Part shown: one piece after another, positions 24,772 to 31,551 of the stretch
Position numbering within the stretch: the stretch's first letter is position 1
How the letters are laid out: each line of letters starts with the position of its first letter
Assembly: GCA_021604825.1 (NCBI GenBank)
Contig: BQJS01000027.1
Location: forward strand, 1-31,551
Length of the DNA: 31,551 nucleotides
Direction of reading: 5' to 3'
Origin: Phycisphaerae bacterium
Lineage (GTDB): Bacteria > Planctomycetota > Phycisphaerae > UBA1845
Position numbers and translations under genes: made by a program
The notes under the pieces: model-generated
What the model was told of the DNA's origin: nothing
What the model saw: only the letters and a program-made list of their open reading frames with translations
Database searches by the model: none

Positions 24772-27700
24772 CTACGCCACCGCGATCGCCCCGCTCTCAT
24801 CCACCTGCTCGAACTTGACGCTGACGCGGGTGGAGACGCCCGGTTCCTGCATGGTCACGCCGTACATTTGATCGGCGATGCCCATGGTGCGCTTGCTGTG
24901 GGTGATGACGATGAATTGGCTCTTGTCGAGGAATTCGCGAATGATGCCGTTGAAGCGCTCGTTATTGGCTTCGTCGAGCGCCGCATCCACTTCGTCGAGG
25001 ATGGCGAACGGGCTGGGTCGCGAGCGGAAAATGCTCATTAACAGCGCGATCGCGGTCATGCTCTTTTCACCACCGGACATCAGCGTAATGCTTTGCAGTT
25101 CCTTACCTGGCGGGCGGGCCATGATTTCGATACCGCATTCGAGAACGTTTTCGGGATCTTCGAGAATGATCTCGGCTTTACCGCCTCCGAAAAGCTTGCG
25201 GAATAATTCGCGGAAGTTTTCGCGGATCGCCTCAAACGCTTCGACAAATCGCGTCACGCATAACCCGTTAAGTTCTTCGATCAACGCATCCAACTGCTTA
25301 CGGGCACCGTCCAAGTCATCGCTTTGATCGGTCAGGAATTGGTGACGCTCTTCCAACTCCTGCTGTTCGGCGATCGCTTCGTGATTGATGTTGCCCAAGC
25401 GATCGATCTTCTGCTTGAGTCCGGCGATCTCTTCTTCAACCGCCGCCCAATCCTGATCGTCGTGCTCGTAATTTTCGTACAGGTCGGCAAGGTCCAACTT
25501 CAATTCATCGTTGACCCGCGAAACCAATTCATCGCGACGCACGCCCGACTCATGAAGCTTGATCCGCTGCTCCTGCAACTGCTCATCTGTTCGCGTCAGG
25601 TCATCGCGCAATTGCCTTGTCGCGTTGGCCAGCTCTTCAGCTTTCTGACGGAGGGCGTCGCGATTTTCTCGAAGTTCGCGCCCCGTTGTCTCGAGTCGTT
25701 CAGCTTCGGAGGCAAACTCAGCCAACTGTTCACGGCCCTTCTCGATCGCCGCTTTTGACTCTGCGATTCGTGATGTCGCGTCTGCGATTTCGCGTTCAGC
25801 CGCTTCCATGCCCTCTTGGGCGTTGCGGATGCTACGTCGCAGGGCGCTGATCGTCTCGACAGCCGCCGCCCGCTTTTCGAGCATCTGACCAGCTTCGACC
25901 TTGGCATTGGTCAATTTCTCAACGATTTCGCGCCGCTCACCAGTCAGTCGATCGACTTCTTCTTGATGCACCAACACCTGGGCTTCACGGGTGGCGCTGT
26001 CGGTTTCCAAATTCGAGAGCAGACCCTTGCCCTCATTGGCTTTGACGGCTGCATCGGCAATCTCTTTCTCAATCGCCGATACCTCACCAACCACCAGCGG
26101 TTGTTCGGATGTCAGGCGGCGAATGCCTTCATCGCAGTTCTGGATCGCCGCATTCACTTCGACGCGACCGGTCTGCATTTCGTGAATCGCGTTTCGCAAT
26201 TCCTGTTGGACCCGATCCAAGTGGGCTGCCTGCGCCGACGATCGATTCAGATCACCGCTGATTTCTTCGACACGCTCGTCGATGACCGCCAACTGCCCAT
26301 CCAATTCTCGCAATTCGCTGATTCGGGAAATCAAACCGGCGTGGCTTCGGGGCGGACCAATCCGTACTCGCCCTCCCGACTCGACCACTTCACCTTTAAG
26401 CGTCACGAAACGATGCCCGTGCCCTTCGACCGACATAGCAAGTGCGTTGGCCAACGTATCCACGACGATCGTCTTGCCCAGAAGCGTCTGAGCGAGCAAT
26501 TCCACCGAATCGTCGTAACGCACAAAATCAGTGGCCCGCGCGACGAATCCGGGGCGATCGAAGAAATCGACGATACCGGACACTGGCGTCAATCGGTCCA
26601 GGCAAATCAAGATCGTCCGTTCCTTGAGATCTCCCATCAGTTGAGCGTCGGACAAAACGGCATCACTGTCGGTGACAACCAAATGCTGATCCTGCTCACC
26701 GATCGCGGCTTCGACGATGTGGGCGCGATGAATATCCGTCTCAAACAAGTCCGCCACCAAGCCCAAGACCGTGTCGTATGGTCCGTCACCTTCCGCGAGC
26801 AACTTGCGATCGAGAATTTGTCGGGCACCGGCACCGACCCCCTCCATCTTCTGCTGCAAATCATCAAGCACCTGGTGGCGGCTATGGAGCGCTGTGCGGG
26901 TTTCGCGTTCAGCCGAAAGCGTCTCGGCTAGTTTCGCGCTTTGGGCGTCGCTGATGCGAGCTGCGTCGCGCTTCTCGTTGAGACGACTCGTTTCAATCTC
27001 AATCAGTTCGTCAACCTCGGACAGCTTATTGCGGAGTTCACTTCGCCGTTCGACGATGGACGCCAACTCATCGCGAATGACGACGATCCGCTGCGCTAGG
27101 CGTCCTTTTTGTCCTTCGAGCGTATCGCTGTGCTTCGAAAGGCTCGCAATTTCGTTGTTGATTTGGGCTGTCCGGCGAAGCAAATCGACCACGCCGGCTT
27201 TTTCATCTTCAACGGAAGCAGCCGCCTCAGTGATGCGCCGCGCGAGGCCCTGTTCACCGGCACTTAGTTCGTCGATGAGTTTGTTGTGCTCTTCTGTTTT
27301 GTGTTGGAGCTCTGCAGCTTGCTTTTCGACTTGCGTGATTTCAGATTGCTGTTGCTCGTGGCGACTGGTCTCTTGCGCGAGGCGGGTTTTGGAGCGATCG
27401 ACGTTTGATTCCTGCTCTTCGATCCGATGCTCAGCCGCTCCGATGCGTTCCTCGGTCGCGGTGACTTTGGAGTTGATCGTCACCAAGGCATTGTCATTGG
27501 TTGCAATCGACTCGGACAACGCTTCCGTTTCGCGGGTGACCCGGGTCACTTCGCCATCGTTGTTTTCGATGTCAGCCCGAAGTTTCTTGGACGCGTCGCT
27601 GGCCTCCTTCACCTTCGTTTCGATCGCCAATGCCGACTCAGTCAGACGGTGGTATTCGGCCATCGCGAAACTCGCTCGCAATTCGCGAAGGCGTCCGTCG

Positions 27701-28353
27701 TATTGTTGGAAATTCCGGGCTTTTCCGGCTTGTAGCTTGACGCTGCGGAGTCGCTTCTCGACTTCCTCAATGATGTCGGCGACGCGTAGAAGATTCTGCT
27801 CTGTTCGGTCGAGTTTGCGCTCGGCATCGCGCTTGCGTGTTCGATACTTGCTGATCCCAGCCGCCTCTTCAAAAATCGACCGCCGCTCGGTGGGTGACGA
27901 GTGCAGCAACGATTCGACGCGTCCCTGTTCAATAACCGCATAAGCATTGGTGCCGATGCCGGTGTCGAGAAACAGCTCGCGGATGTCCTTGAGGCGTGAC
28001 GGTTCTTTGCAAACCTGATAATCGCTTTCGCCGGATCGAAACAACTTGCGGGTGATGGTCACTTCGTCGCGATCGAGAGGCAGTGATCGGTCGGTGTTGT
28101 CGAAGACCAGATCAACCTGGGCCATCCCGCTGCTCTTGCGGCCAGCCGCCCCGTTGAAAATCATGTCGAGCATCTGTCGACCGCGAAGCGACCGAGCCGA
28201 CTGCTCGCCAAGGACCCACTTGAAGGCATCGACAACGTTGGACTTACCGCAACCGTTGGGGCCAACGATGCACGTCACCCCCGAGCCGAAGTCAAAATCG
28301 ACCTTCTCAGCGAAGCTTTTGAAGCCCGACATGGATACACGTTTTAAGAGCAC
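24772..28353 (-). CDS. smc: Chromosome segregation protein SMC
   Basis: A 1193-residue SMC ATPase that organises and segregates the chromosome, normally with ScpA and ScpB. The N-terminal ATP-binding head has Walker A GPNGCGKSN at residues 31-39. Long coiled coils flank a hinge domain at about 530-690 (GLVADLFETDIHRAHIVEAA). The C-terminal head has signature LMSGGEKSMTAIALL near 1089 and Walker B PFAILDEVDAALDEAN near 1119. The GTG at 28353 is chosen because AGGAGG lies 10 bases upstream and VLLKRVSMSGFKSF is the usual family start; the frame extends to an ATG at 28401 without a site. Length is typical. It is divergent from a small lipoprotein gene and parA; scpA and scpB are not in the window. 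Confidence 0.97.
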   Translation of the reverse strand: MLLKRVSMSGFKSFAEKVDFDFGSGVTCIVGPNGCGKSNVVDAFKWVLGEQSARSLRGRQMLDMIFNGAAGRKSSGMAQVDLVFDNTDRSLPLDRDEVTITRKLFRSGESDYQVCKEPSRLKDIRELFLDTGIGTNAYAVIEQGRVESLLHSSPTERRSIFEEAAGISKYRTRKRDAERKLDRTEQNLLRVADIIEEVEKRLRSVKLQAGKARNFQQYDGRLRELRASFAMAEYHRLTESALAIETKVKEASDASKKLRADIENNDGEVTRVTRETEALSESIATNDNALVTINSKVTATEERIGAAEHRIEEQESNVDRSKTRLAQETSRHEQQQSEITQVEKQAAELQHKTEEHNKLIDELSAGEQGLARRITEAAASVEDEKAGVVDLLRRTAQINNEIASLSKHSDTLEGQKGRLAQRIVVIRDELASIVERRSELRNKLSEVDELIEIETSRLNEKRDAARISDAQSAKLAETLSAERETRTALHSRHQVLDDLQQKMEGVGAGARQILDRKLLAEGDGPYDTVLGLVADLFETDIHRAHIVEAAIGEQDQHLVVTDSDAVLSDAQLMGDLKERTILICLDRLTPVSGIVDFFDRPGFVARATDFVRYDDSVELLAQTLLGKTIVVDTLANALAMSVEGHGHRFVTLKGEVVESGGRVRIGPPRSHAGLISRISELRELDGQLAVIDERVEEISGDLNRSSAQAAHLDRVQQELRNAIHEMQTGRVEVNAAIQNCDEGIRRLTSEQPLVVGEVSAIEKEIADAAVKANEGKGLLSNLETDSATREAQVLVHQEEVDRLTGERREIVEKLTNAKVEAGQMLEKRAAAVETISALRRSIRNAQEGMEAAEREIADATSRIAESKAAIEKGREQLAEFASEAERLETTGRELRENRDALRQKAEELANATRQLRDDLTRTDEQLQEQRIKLHESGVRRDELVSRVNDELKLDLADLYENYEHDDQDWAAVEEEIAGLKQKIDRLGNINHEAIAEQQELEERHQFLTDQSDDLDGARKQLDALIEELNGLCVTRFVEAFEAIRENFRELFRKLFGGGKAEIILEDPENVLECGIEIMARPPGKELQSITLMSGGEKSMTAIALLMSIFRSRPSPFAILDEVDAALDEANNERFNGIIREFLDKSQFIVITHSKRTMGIADQMYGVTMQEPGVSTRVSVKFEQVDESGAIAVA

Positions 28354-28536
28354 TGGCTTGCGACCTCCTGTCACCCAATAGAGCACCAATCCGTGGTGCA
28401 TTCAAGCCCACAATGTGCGGTCTGGACCTTCCGGGTGGGATCATTGATTATGGGACGAAACTAGCCCAATAAGAGTATCGCGATTCGCCCACAATTACCA
28501 GCACGATCCACGCTCACCGCCAACATTTCCTGCACG

Positions 28537-28564
28537 TTGCGTGGCATTTAATCCGACGTACAAT
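28537..28564 (+). promoter_or_regulatory. Predicted promoter for the small lipoprotein gene
   Basis: TTGCGT (28537-28542), 16-base spacer, TACAAT (28559-28564). It lies in the divergent gap between smc and the gene at 28608, giving a leader of about 37 bases. Confidence 0.5.
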
Positions 28565-28607
28565 CAAGTCGGACGTTGCAACGGACCCAAAGAAACCGCA
28601 AGTGTAG

Positions 28608-28880
28608 ATGACCCATTCCATGACTCACATGACACGTGCAAAACAAAGTTTGTCAGTCACACTGAGTGTAACGCTATTACTTTGCACCGGATGCGGCCTG
28701 CTGAGCTTTCGGAATCCGGAATTCGACAACGCCGAGACGGGCGAAGACGGTCAGATGTTTGTGTTGGATGATCTTGAGGCCATCGCCGCTGATCCCGACC
28801 TGACCGAAGAGGAAAAACGCGACGCCTTCGCCGATATGGGCATCGAAGATCAAGACCTCATCGACGCCCTTCTGAACTAG
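28608..28880 (+). CDS. Small probable lipoprotein of unknown function
   Basis: A 90-residue protein. After a short polar start (Thr/His/Met-rich, with alternative ATGs at 28620 and 28629), a hydrophobic stretch leads to LLLCTGC, a possible lipobox with Cys29 as the lipidated residue; a Cys at -3 is unusual. The mature part is acidic, with LEAIAADPDLTEEEKRDAFADMGIEDQDLIDALL, probably helical. I recognise no family. A predicted promoter lies about 45 bases upstream and parA follows 168 bases downstream with its own predicted promoter. No strong ribosome binding site is seen, leaving the exact start uncertain. Confidence 0.7.
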   Translation: MTHSMTHMTRAKQSLSVTLSVTLLLCTGCGLLSFRNPEFDNAETGEDGQMFVLDDLEAIAADPDLTEEEKRDAFADMGIEDQDLIDALLN

Positions 28881-28956
28881 TCAGCCTAGCTCGTCCCATT
28901 ACCGCAACAACTCACAGGGTATCACCCCATCTCGTAGGTCCGAACCACATTGCAGG

Positions 28957-28984
28957 TTCCAAATAGCCCCTTCGCTGTTATACT
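28957..28984 (+). promoter_or_regulatory. Predicted promoter for parA
   Basis: TTCCAA (28957-28962), 16-base spacer, then TATACT (28979-28984), a good -10 but weak -35. It lies 64 bases before the parA start. Confidence 0.4.
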
Positions 28985-29048
28985 TTTGGGTTGGTATGGC
29001 AATTGGCCCACAGGTTGCTGAGAATCTTGCGGGCTGGGCTGAAATCAA

Positions 29049-30182
29049 ATGAGACGAATCGCAGTCATCAATCAAAAAGGTGGCGTGGGTAAAACCACGT
29101 CATGCTGCAACGTCGGCGCGGCGATCGCATCGACGGGTCGGCGGGTGCTGATGATCGACCTCGATCCGCAAGCCCACCTCAGCATGCATCTGGGCATCGA
29201 TCCCTATCCCGATCGACCCAGCGTCTATGACGTGCTCACCGACAACCTCCCGGTTTCAGAAGCCACCATCCAACTTAGCGAGAACCTTCATTTGATCCCA
29301 GCCCACATCGATCTTGCTGCGGCCGAGATGGAACTGGTCAGCGTCATGGGGCGGGAGGTCATTCTTCGCGACGCTTTGCCAGAATTCGCCGAGCAGTACG
29401 ACGTGATGATGATGGACTGCCCGCCGTCGCTCGGCGTTTTGACGATCAACGGGTTAGCCGCCGCAAACGAAGTGCTGATCCCACTGCAACCCCATTTCCT
29501 TGCGCTGCAGGGCGTGGGGAAGCTGCTTGAAACGATTGAATTGGTGCAGAAACGCATCAATCCCGAATTGGTGGTATCGGGCATCATCCTCTGCATGTAC
29601 GAAGCCGGAACCCGGTTGGCAGCCGAAGTGACGTCAGACTTGAAGGAGTTTGTGGAAGCCGCTCGCGACACCCGCAAGCCATGGTCCAAAGCGAAGGTGT
29701 TCGACACCTGCATCCGCCGCAACATCAAATTGGCTGAGAGCCCTGGCTACGGCAAGACCATCTTTGATTACGCCCACTCGAGCAACGGAGCGATGGACTA
29801 TGCGATGTTGGCTGCCGAGGTTCTTGGGATCGATCAAGTCAACGTGCCGAAGCAAATCCTGACCACACCTGACTCCGATGCGACCGTAGATCAAGAAGTT
29901 GCAAATGCGCCAACTCACAAGACAGCCCCCGCGGACGTACCGACCTTGGAAGTCGAAGGGCGCACCGTCACCGGCCCGATTGAGGTGATGGCACCTGAAC
30001 AAGAAACCCAACAAGTAGCAGAGCCTCAGGTCCCACGTGACGACTTGAGAAAACCGAACGAGAAGGCCACTCCAACGAGAACACCGCCCCCTACCGATCG
30101 CTCGGCCAACTCCGGTGGTGGTCGCATCCCGATTCAGTTTGAAGAAGCTGTCGAATCTGATTCCGAGGCCCGGCTTGGCTGA
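29049..30182 (+). CDS. parA: ParA-family ATPase with long disordered C-terminal tail
   Basis: A 377-residue partition ATPase. The deviant Walker A motif QKGGVGKTT is at residues 9-17, the LMIDLDPQAHLSMHLG segment follows, then MMMDCPPSLGVLTING and the helical C-terminal ParA part to about residue 262. These proteins use ATP-dependent DNA binding to position chromosomes or other cargo, usually with ParB. Residues about 263-377 are Pro, Thr, Glu and Gln-rich and look disordered, an extension beyond the usual ~260. No parB gene or parS-like palindrome is seen in the window, so it may be an orphan ParA with another cargo. No strong ribosome binding site precedes the ATG. Confidence 0.9.
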   Translation: MRRIAVINQKGGVGKTTSCCNVGAAIASTGRRVLMIDLDPQAHLSMHLGIDPYPDRPSVYDVLTDNLPVSEATIQLSENLHLIPAHIDLAAAEMELVSVMGREVILRDALPEFAEQYDVMMMDCPPSLGVLTINGLAAANEVLIPLQPHFLALQGVGKLLETIELVQKRINPELVVSGIILCMYEAGTRLAAEVTSDLKEFVEAARDTRKPWSKAKVFDTCIRRNIKLAESPGYGKTIFDYAHSSNGAMDYAMLAAEVLGIDQVNVPKQILTTPDSDATVDQEVANAPTHKTAPADVPTLEVEGRTVTGPIEVMAPEQETQQVAEPQVPRDDLRKPNEKATPTRTPPPTDRSANSGGGRIPIQFEEAVESDSEARLG

Positions 30183-30192
30183 CTCATCAAAT

Positions 30193-30609
30193 ATGCCAAC
30201 GAAGGACATGCCAACGAACCCGAGTTTCTTTCGACGTTACGCTACGGCCATCTGGTTGACATATTGGGTTTGCTTGACTGGTTTGTTGCATTGGCCAAAG
30301 CTGCCCCGCCTTCCGATTCAAATCAGCAAACGCGGACTGGTCGCCCACTTCACGACGTTTGCGATTCTCGCGGGTCTGTGCGTTTTCGCCCGAATCGCAA
30401 GCGGAGGTCTTACTCGCAAATTCGTGCTTCAATGGACGGTCATCTTTTTGCTTTTCGGAGCGCTGAGCGAAACGTTGCAGCCGTTGAGCAACCGTCACCG
30501 CGACTTGGCCGACTTCATCGCCAATGCCAGCGGGATCTTGGCGATGATGGGTTACGCCTACGCCAAGTACGCCCGCAGCCCCGTAATTGTCCGTCCGAAC
30601 TCGAACTGA
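30193..30609 (+). CDS. VanZ-like membrane protein
   Basis: A 138-residue integral membrane protein with four predicted helices: WLTYWVCLTGLL, LVAHFTTFAILAGLCVFA, VLQWTVIFLLFGAL and ANASGILAMMGYAYA. The segment KRGLVAHFTTFAILA and the later SETLQPLSNRHRDLADFIAN with its acidic-and-Asn pattern fit the VanZ-like family, whose general function is not established (the name comes from teicoplanin resistance). It starts 10 bases after the parA stop and may be in the same transcript. The start could be ATG 30193 or 30208; GAAGGAC touches the second, so the choice is uncertain. The C-terminus is basic and polar. Confidence 0.75.
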   Translation: MPTKDMPTNPSFFRRYATAIWLTYWVCLTGLLHWPKLPRLPIQISKRGLVAHFTTFAILAGLCVFARIASGGLTRKFVLQWTVIFLLFGALSETLQPLSNRHRDLADFIANASGILAMMGYAYAKYARSPVIVRPNSN

Positions 30610-30773
30610 CGCCCCTGATACCCCGATATGGGGCTTAGTTACTTCAGGGTTACGGGTGACGAGCGAATCCCCGATATACACTATCTGTGTGGTCGACCAT
30701 CAACACGTCGGGCCGACCTTACGTCTGGATTCGCCGGGTTTCCGACTCTCGAGATTTTGGGGAGAACACGCTT

Positions 30774-31514
30774 TTGAAAGAACGAAGAATCGCAGTCATC
30801 GAAGACGAAGCTGCCATCCGGCGTGGAATTTGTGACATGCTGCGCGTTGGCGGGTACACGCCAGTGGAAGCCGCCGATGGTGAAGCAGGCGTCGCCGCTG
30901 CGCGCACTTCGGGCGTTGTTCTCGTGTTGCTTGATCTGATGCTTCCCAAAATGGACGGCATGCAGGTCCTTGAGGAGATTCGCAAATCGCACCCGATGCT
31001 GCCCGTCATCATCTTGACGGCGCGCGGGGCTGAGAATGATCGCGTGCTCGGTCTCAAACGCGGTGCGGATGATTATGTCGTCAAGCCGTTCTCTGCCCGC
31101 GAATTATTGGCGCGAATGGAAGCCGTCCTGCGCCGAACACCGGCGCGTCCCACATCGGTCTCGTCCGTTGTGGCTGGCGGTGTCAAGGTAGACTTCGCCC
31201 GGCGCGAGGTGGTCTTCCCCAACGATGAACGGCGCAAGCTGTCCGAAATGGAGTCGGGGATACTCGAGTTCCTGACATCGAACCCAGGCCGCGTGGTGAC
31301 GCGCGAAGAGTTGCTAACGCGGGTTTGGGGCATCACCGCCGACGCATCAGACACACGGGCGGTGGACATGCACGTCACACGATTACGCACCAAGCTGACC
31401 GCTCCGGATGACACTATTACCGTCGAGTGGATTTCGACGGTGCGCGGCAAGGGCTACATGCTAGGCCCAACCGTCGCCGATGCCGTGCTTGCCAGGGAGA
31501 GTTCGGCCCCATGA
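30774..31514 (+). CDS. OmpR/PhoB-type response regulator
   Basis: A 246-residue two-component transcription regulator. The receiver domain (residues about 4-120) has the acidic pair Glu10-Asp11, phospho-acceptor Asp54 in LLDLMLPKMDG, Thr82 in LTARG and Lys104 in VVKPFSA. The C-terminal winged-helix domain (about 145-235) has RVVTREELLTRVWG and DMHVTRLRTKL with VRGKGYML, typical of OmpR/PhoB. The TTG at 30774 is chosen because GGGGAG lies 9 bases upstream and the receiver domain begins there; the frame extends to 30687. Its stop overlaps an ATG (ATGA) of the next gene, probably the sensor kinase. The target genes cannot be told from sequence. Confidence 0.93.
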   Translation: MKERRIAVIEDEAAIRRGICDMLRVGGYTPVEAADGEAGVAAARTSGVVLVLLDLMLPKMDGMQVLEEIRKSHPMLPVIILTARGAENDRVLGLKRGADDYVVKPFSARELLARMEAVLRRTPARPTSVSSVVAGGVKVDFARREVVFPNDERRKLSEMESGILEFLTSNPGRVVTREELLTRVWGITADASDTRAVDMHVTRLRTKLTAPDDTITVEWISTVRGKGYMLGPTVADAVLARESSAP

Positions 31515-31551
31515 ATTGGATTGCCAAGAGCGGAAGGTGGGCCTACCTGAC
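31511..31551 (+). CDS. Start of a coupled gene, probably the partner sensor kinase (truncated by window end)
   Basis: The ATG at 31511 overlaps the TGA of the response regulator in an ATGA arrangement, which is common for regulator/kinase pairs. Only 13 codons are visible (MNWIAKSGRWAYL). The identity as a histidine kinase is inferred from position alone. Confidence 0.5.
   Translation, partial: MNWIAKSGRWAYL

Noticed and set aside
25816..26931. 371-residue plus-strand ORF inside smc
   Set aside because: It is antisense to the smc coiled coil and hinge, which are clear; it is a shadow of biased codon use.
28383..28399. Inverted repeat GCACCA-ATCCG-TGGTGC upstream of smc
   Set aside because: Short arms and the position just before the smc ribosome binding site give weak support for an operator; no regulator is nearby.

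Overview
The window looks like a chromosomal segment of a planctomycete, most likely class Phycisphaerae. This is inferred from protein signatures, not a database match. The signatures are: dockerin-like Asp-rich repeats at the C-termini of large secreted proteins, two proteins ending in PEP-CTERM sorting signals (VPEP, hydrophobic stretch, RRRR), a TIGR03790-type protein (a family known to accompany exosortase/PEP-CTERM systems), and a CxxCGYNLTGN...CPECG zinc ribbon on a small membrane protein. No rRNA, tRNA, CRISPR array or insertion sequence was seen.

Layout. Positions 1-6150 (+) hold the end of a membrane protein, a secreted SGNH/GDSL hydrolase with Ig-like and dockerin-like parts, and an 1107-residue Kazal / beta-propeller / two-haem cytochrome c / dockerin-like fusion. 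A hairpin separates these from a convergent operon at 6255-8303 (-): a radical SAM/SPASM enzyme, a one-helix membrane protein and a type I signal peptidase. From 8.3 to 12.4 kb the DNA is gene-poor. It holds small uncertain ORFs, a zinc-ribbon membrane protein, a small helical protein, a CBS-pair protein and several inverted repeats. At 12.3-16.2 kb (-) are two PEP-CTERM proteins ending at a perfect intrinsic terminator, a long leader with promoter and attenuator-like hairpin, and the TIGR03790-type protein with a dockerin-like tail.

Positions 16.5-21.1 kb (-) carry housekeeping genes in close order: M28 peptidase with PA and PDZ domains, YbgC/FadM-type thioesterase, purA and uppS. At 21.3-24.5 kb (-) is a pseudopilin-like protein carrying a glutamine-amidotransferase-like domain and three LamG-type domains. 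At 24.8-30.2 kb smc (-) is divergent from a small lipoprotein gene and an orphan parA (+). The window ends with a VanZ-like protein, an OmpR-type response regulator and the first codons of a translationally coupled gene, probably its sensor kinase.

How they work together: much of the accessory content concerns the cell surface (PEP-CTERM cargo, dockerin-tailed secreted enzymes, pseudopilin-LamG protein, a signal peptidase). The core content is purine synthesis, the undecaprenyl carrier lipid and chromosome segregation. The least explained pieces are the radical SAM/peptidase operon with a tiny ORF beside it, the attenuator-like leader, and the pilin/LamG and Kazal/cytochrome fusions.
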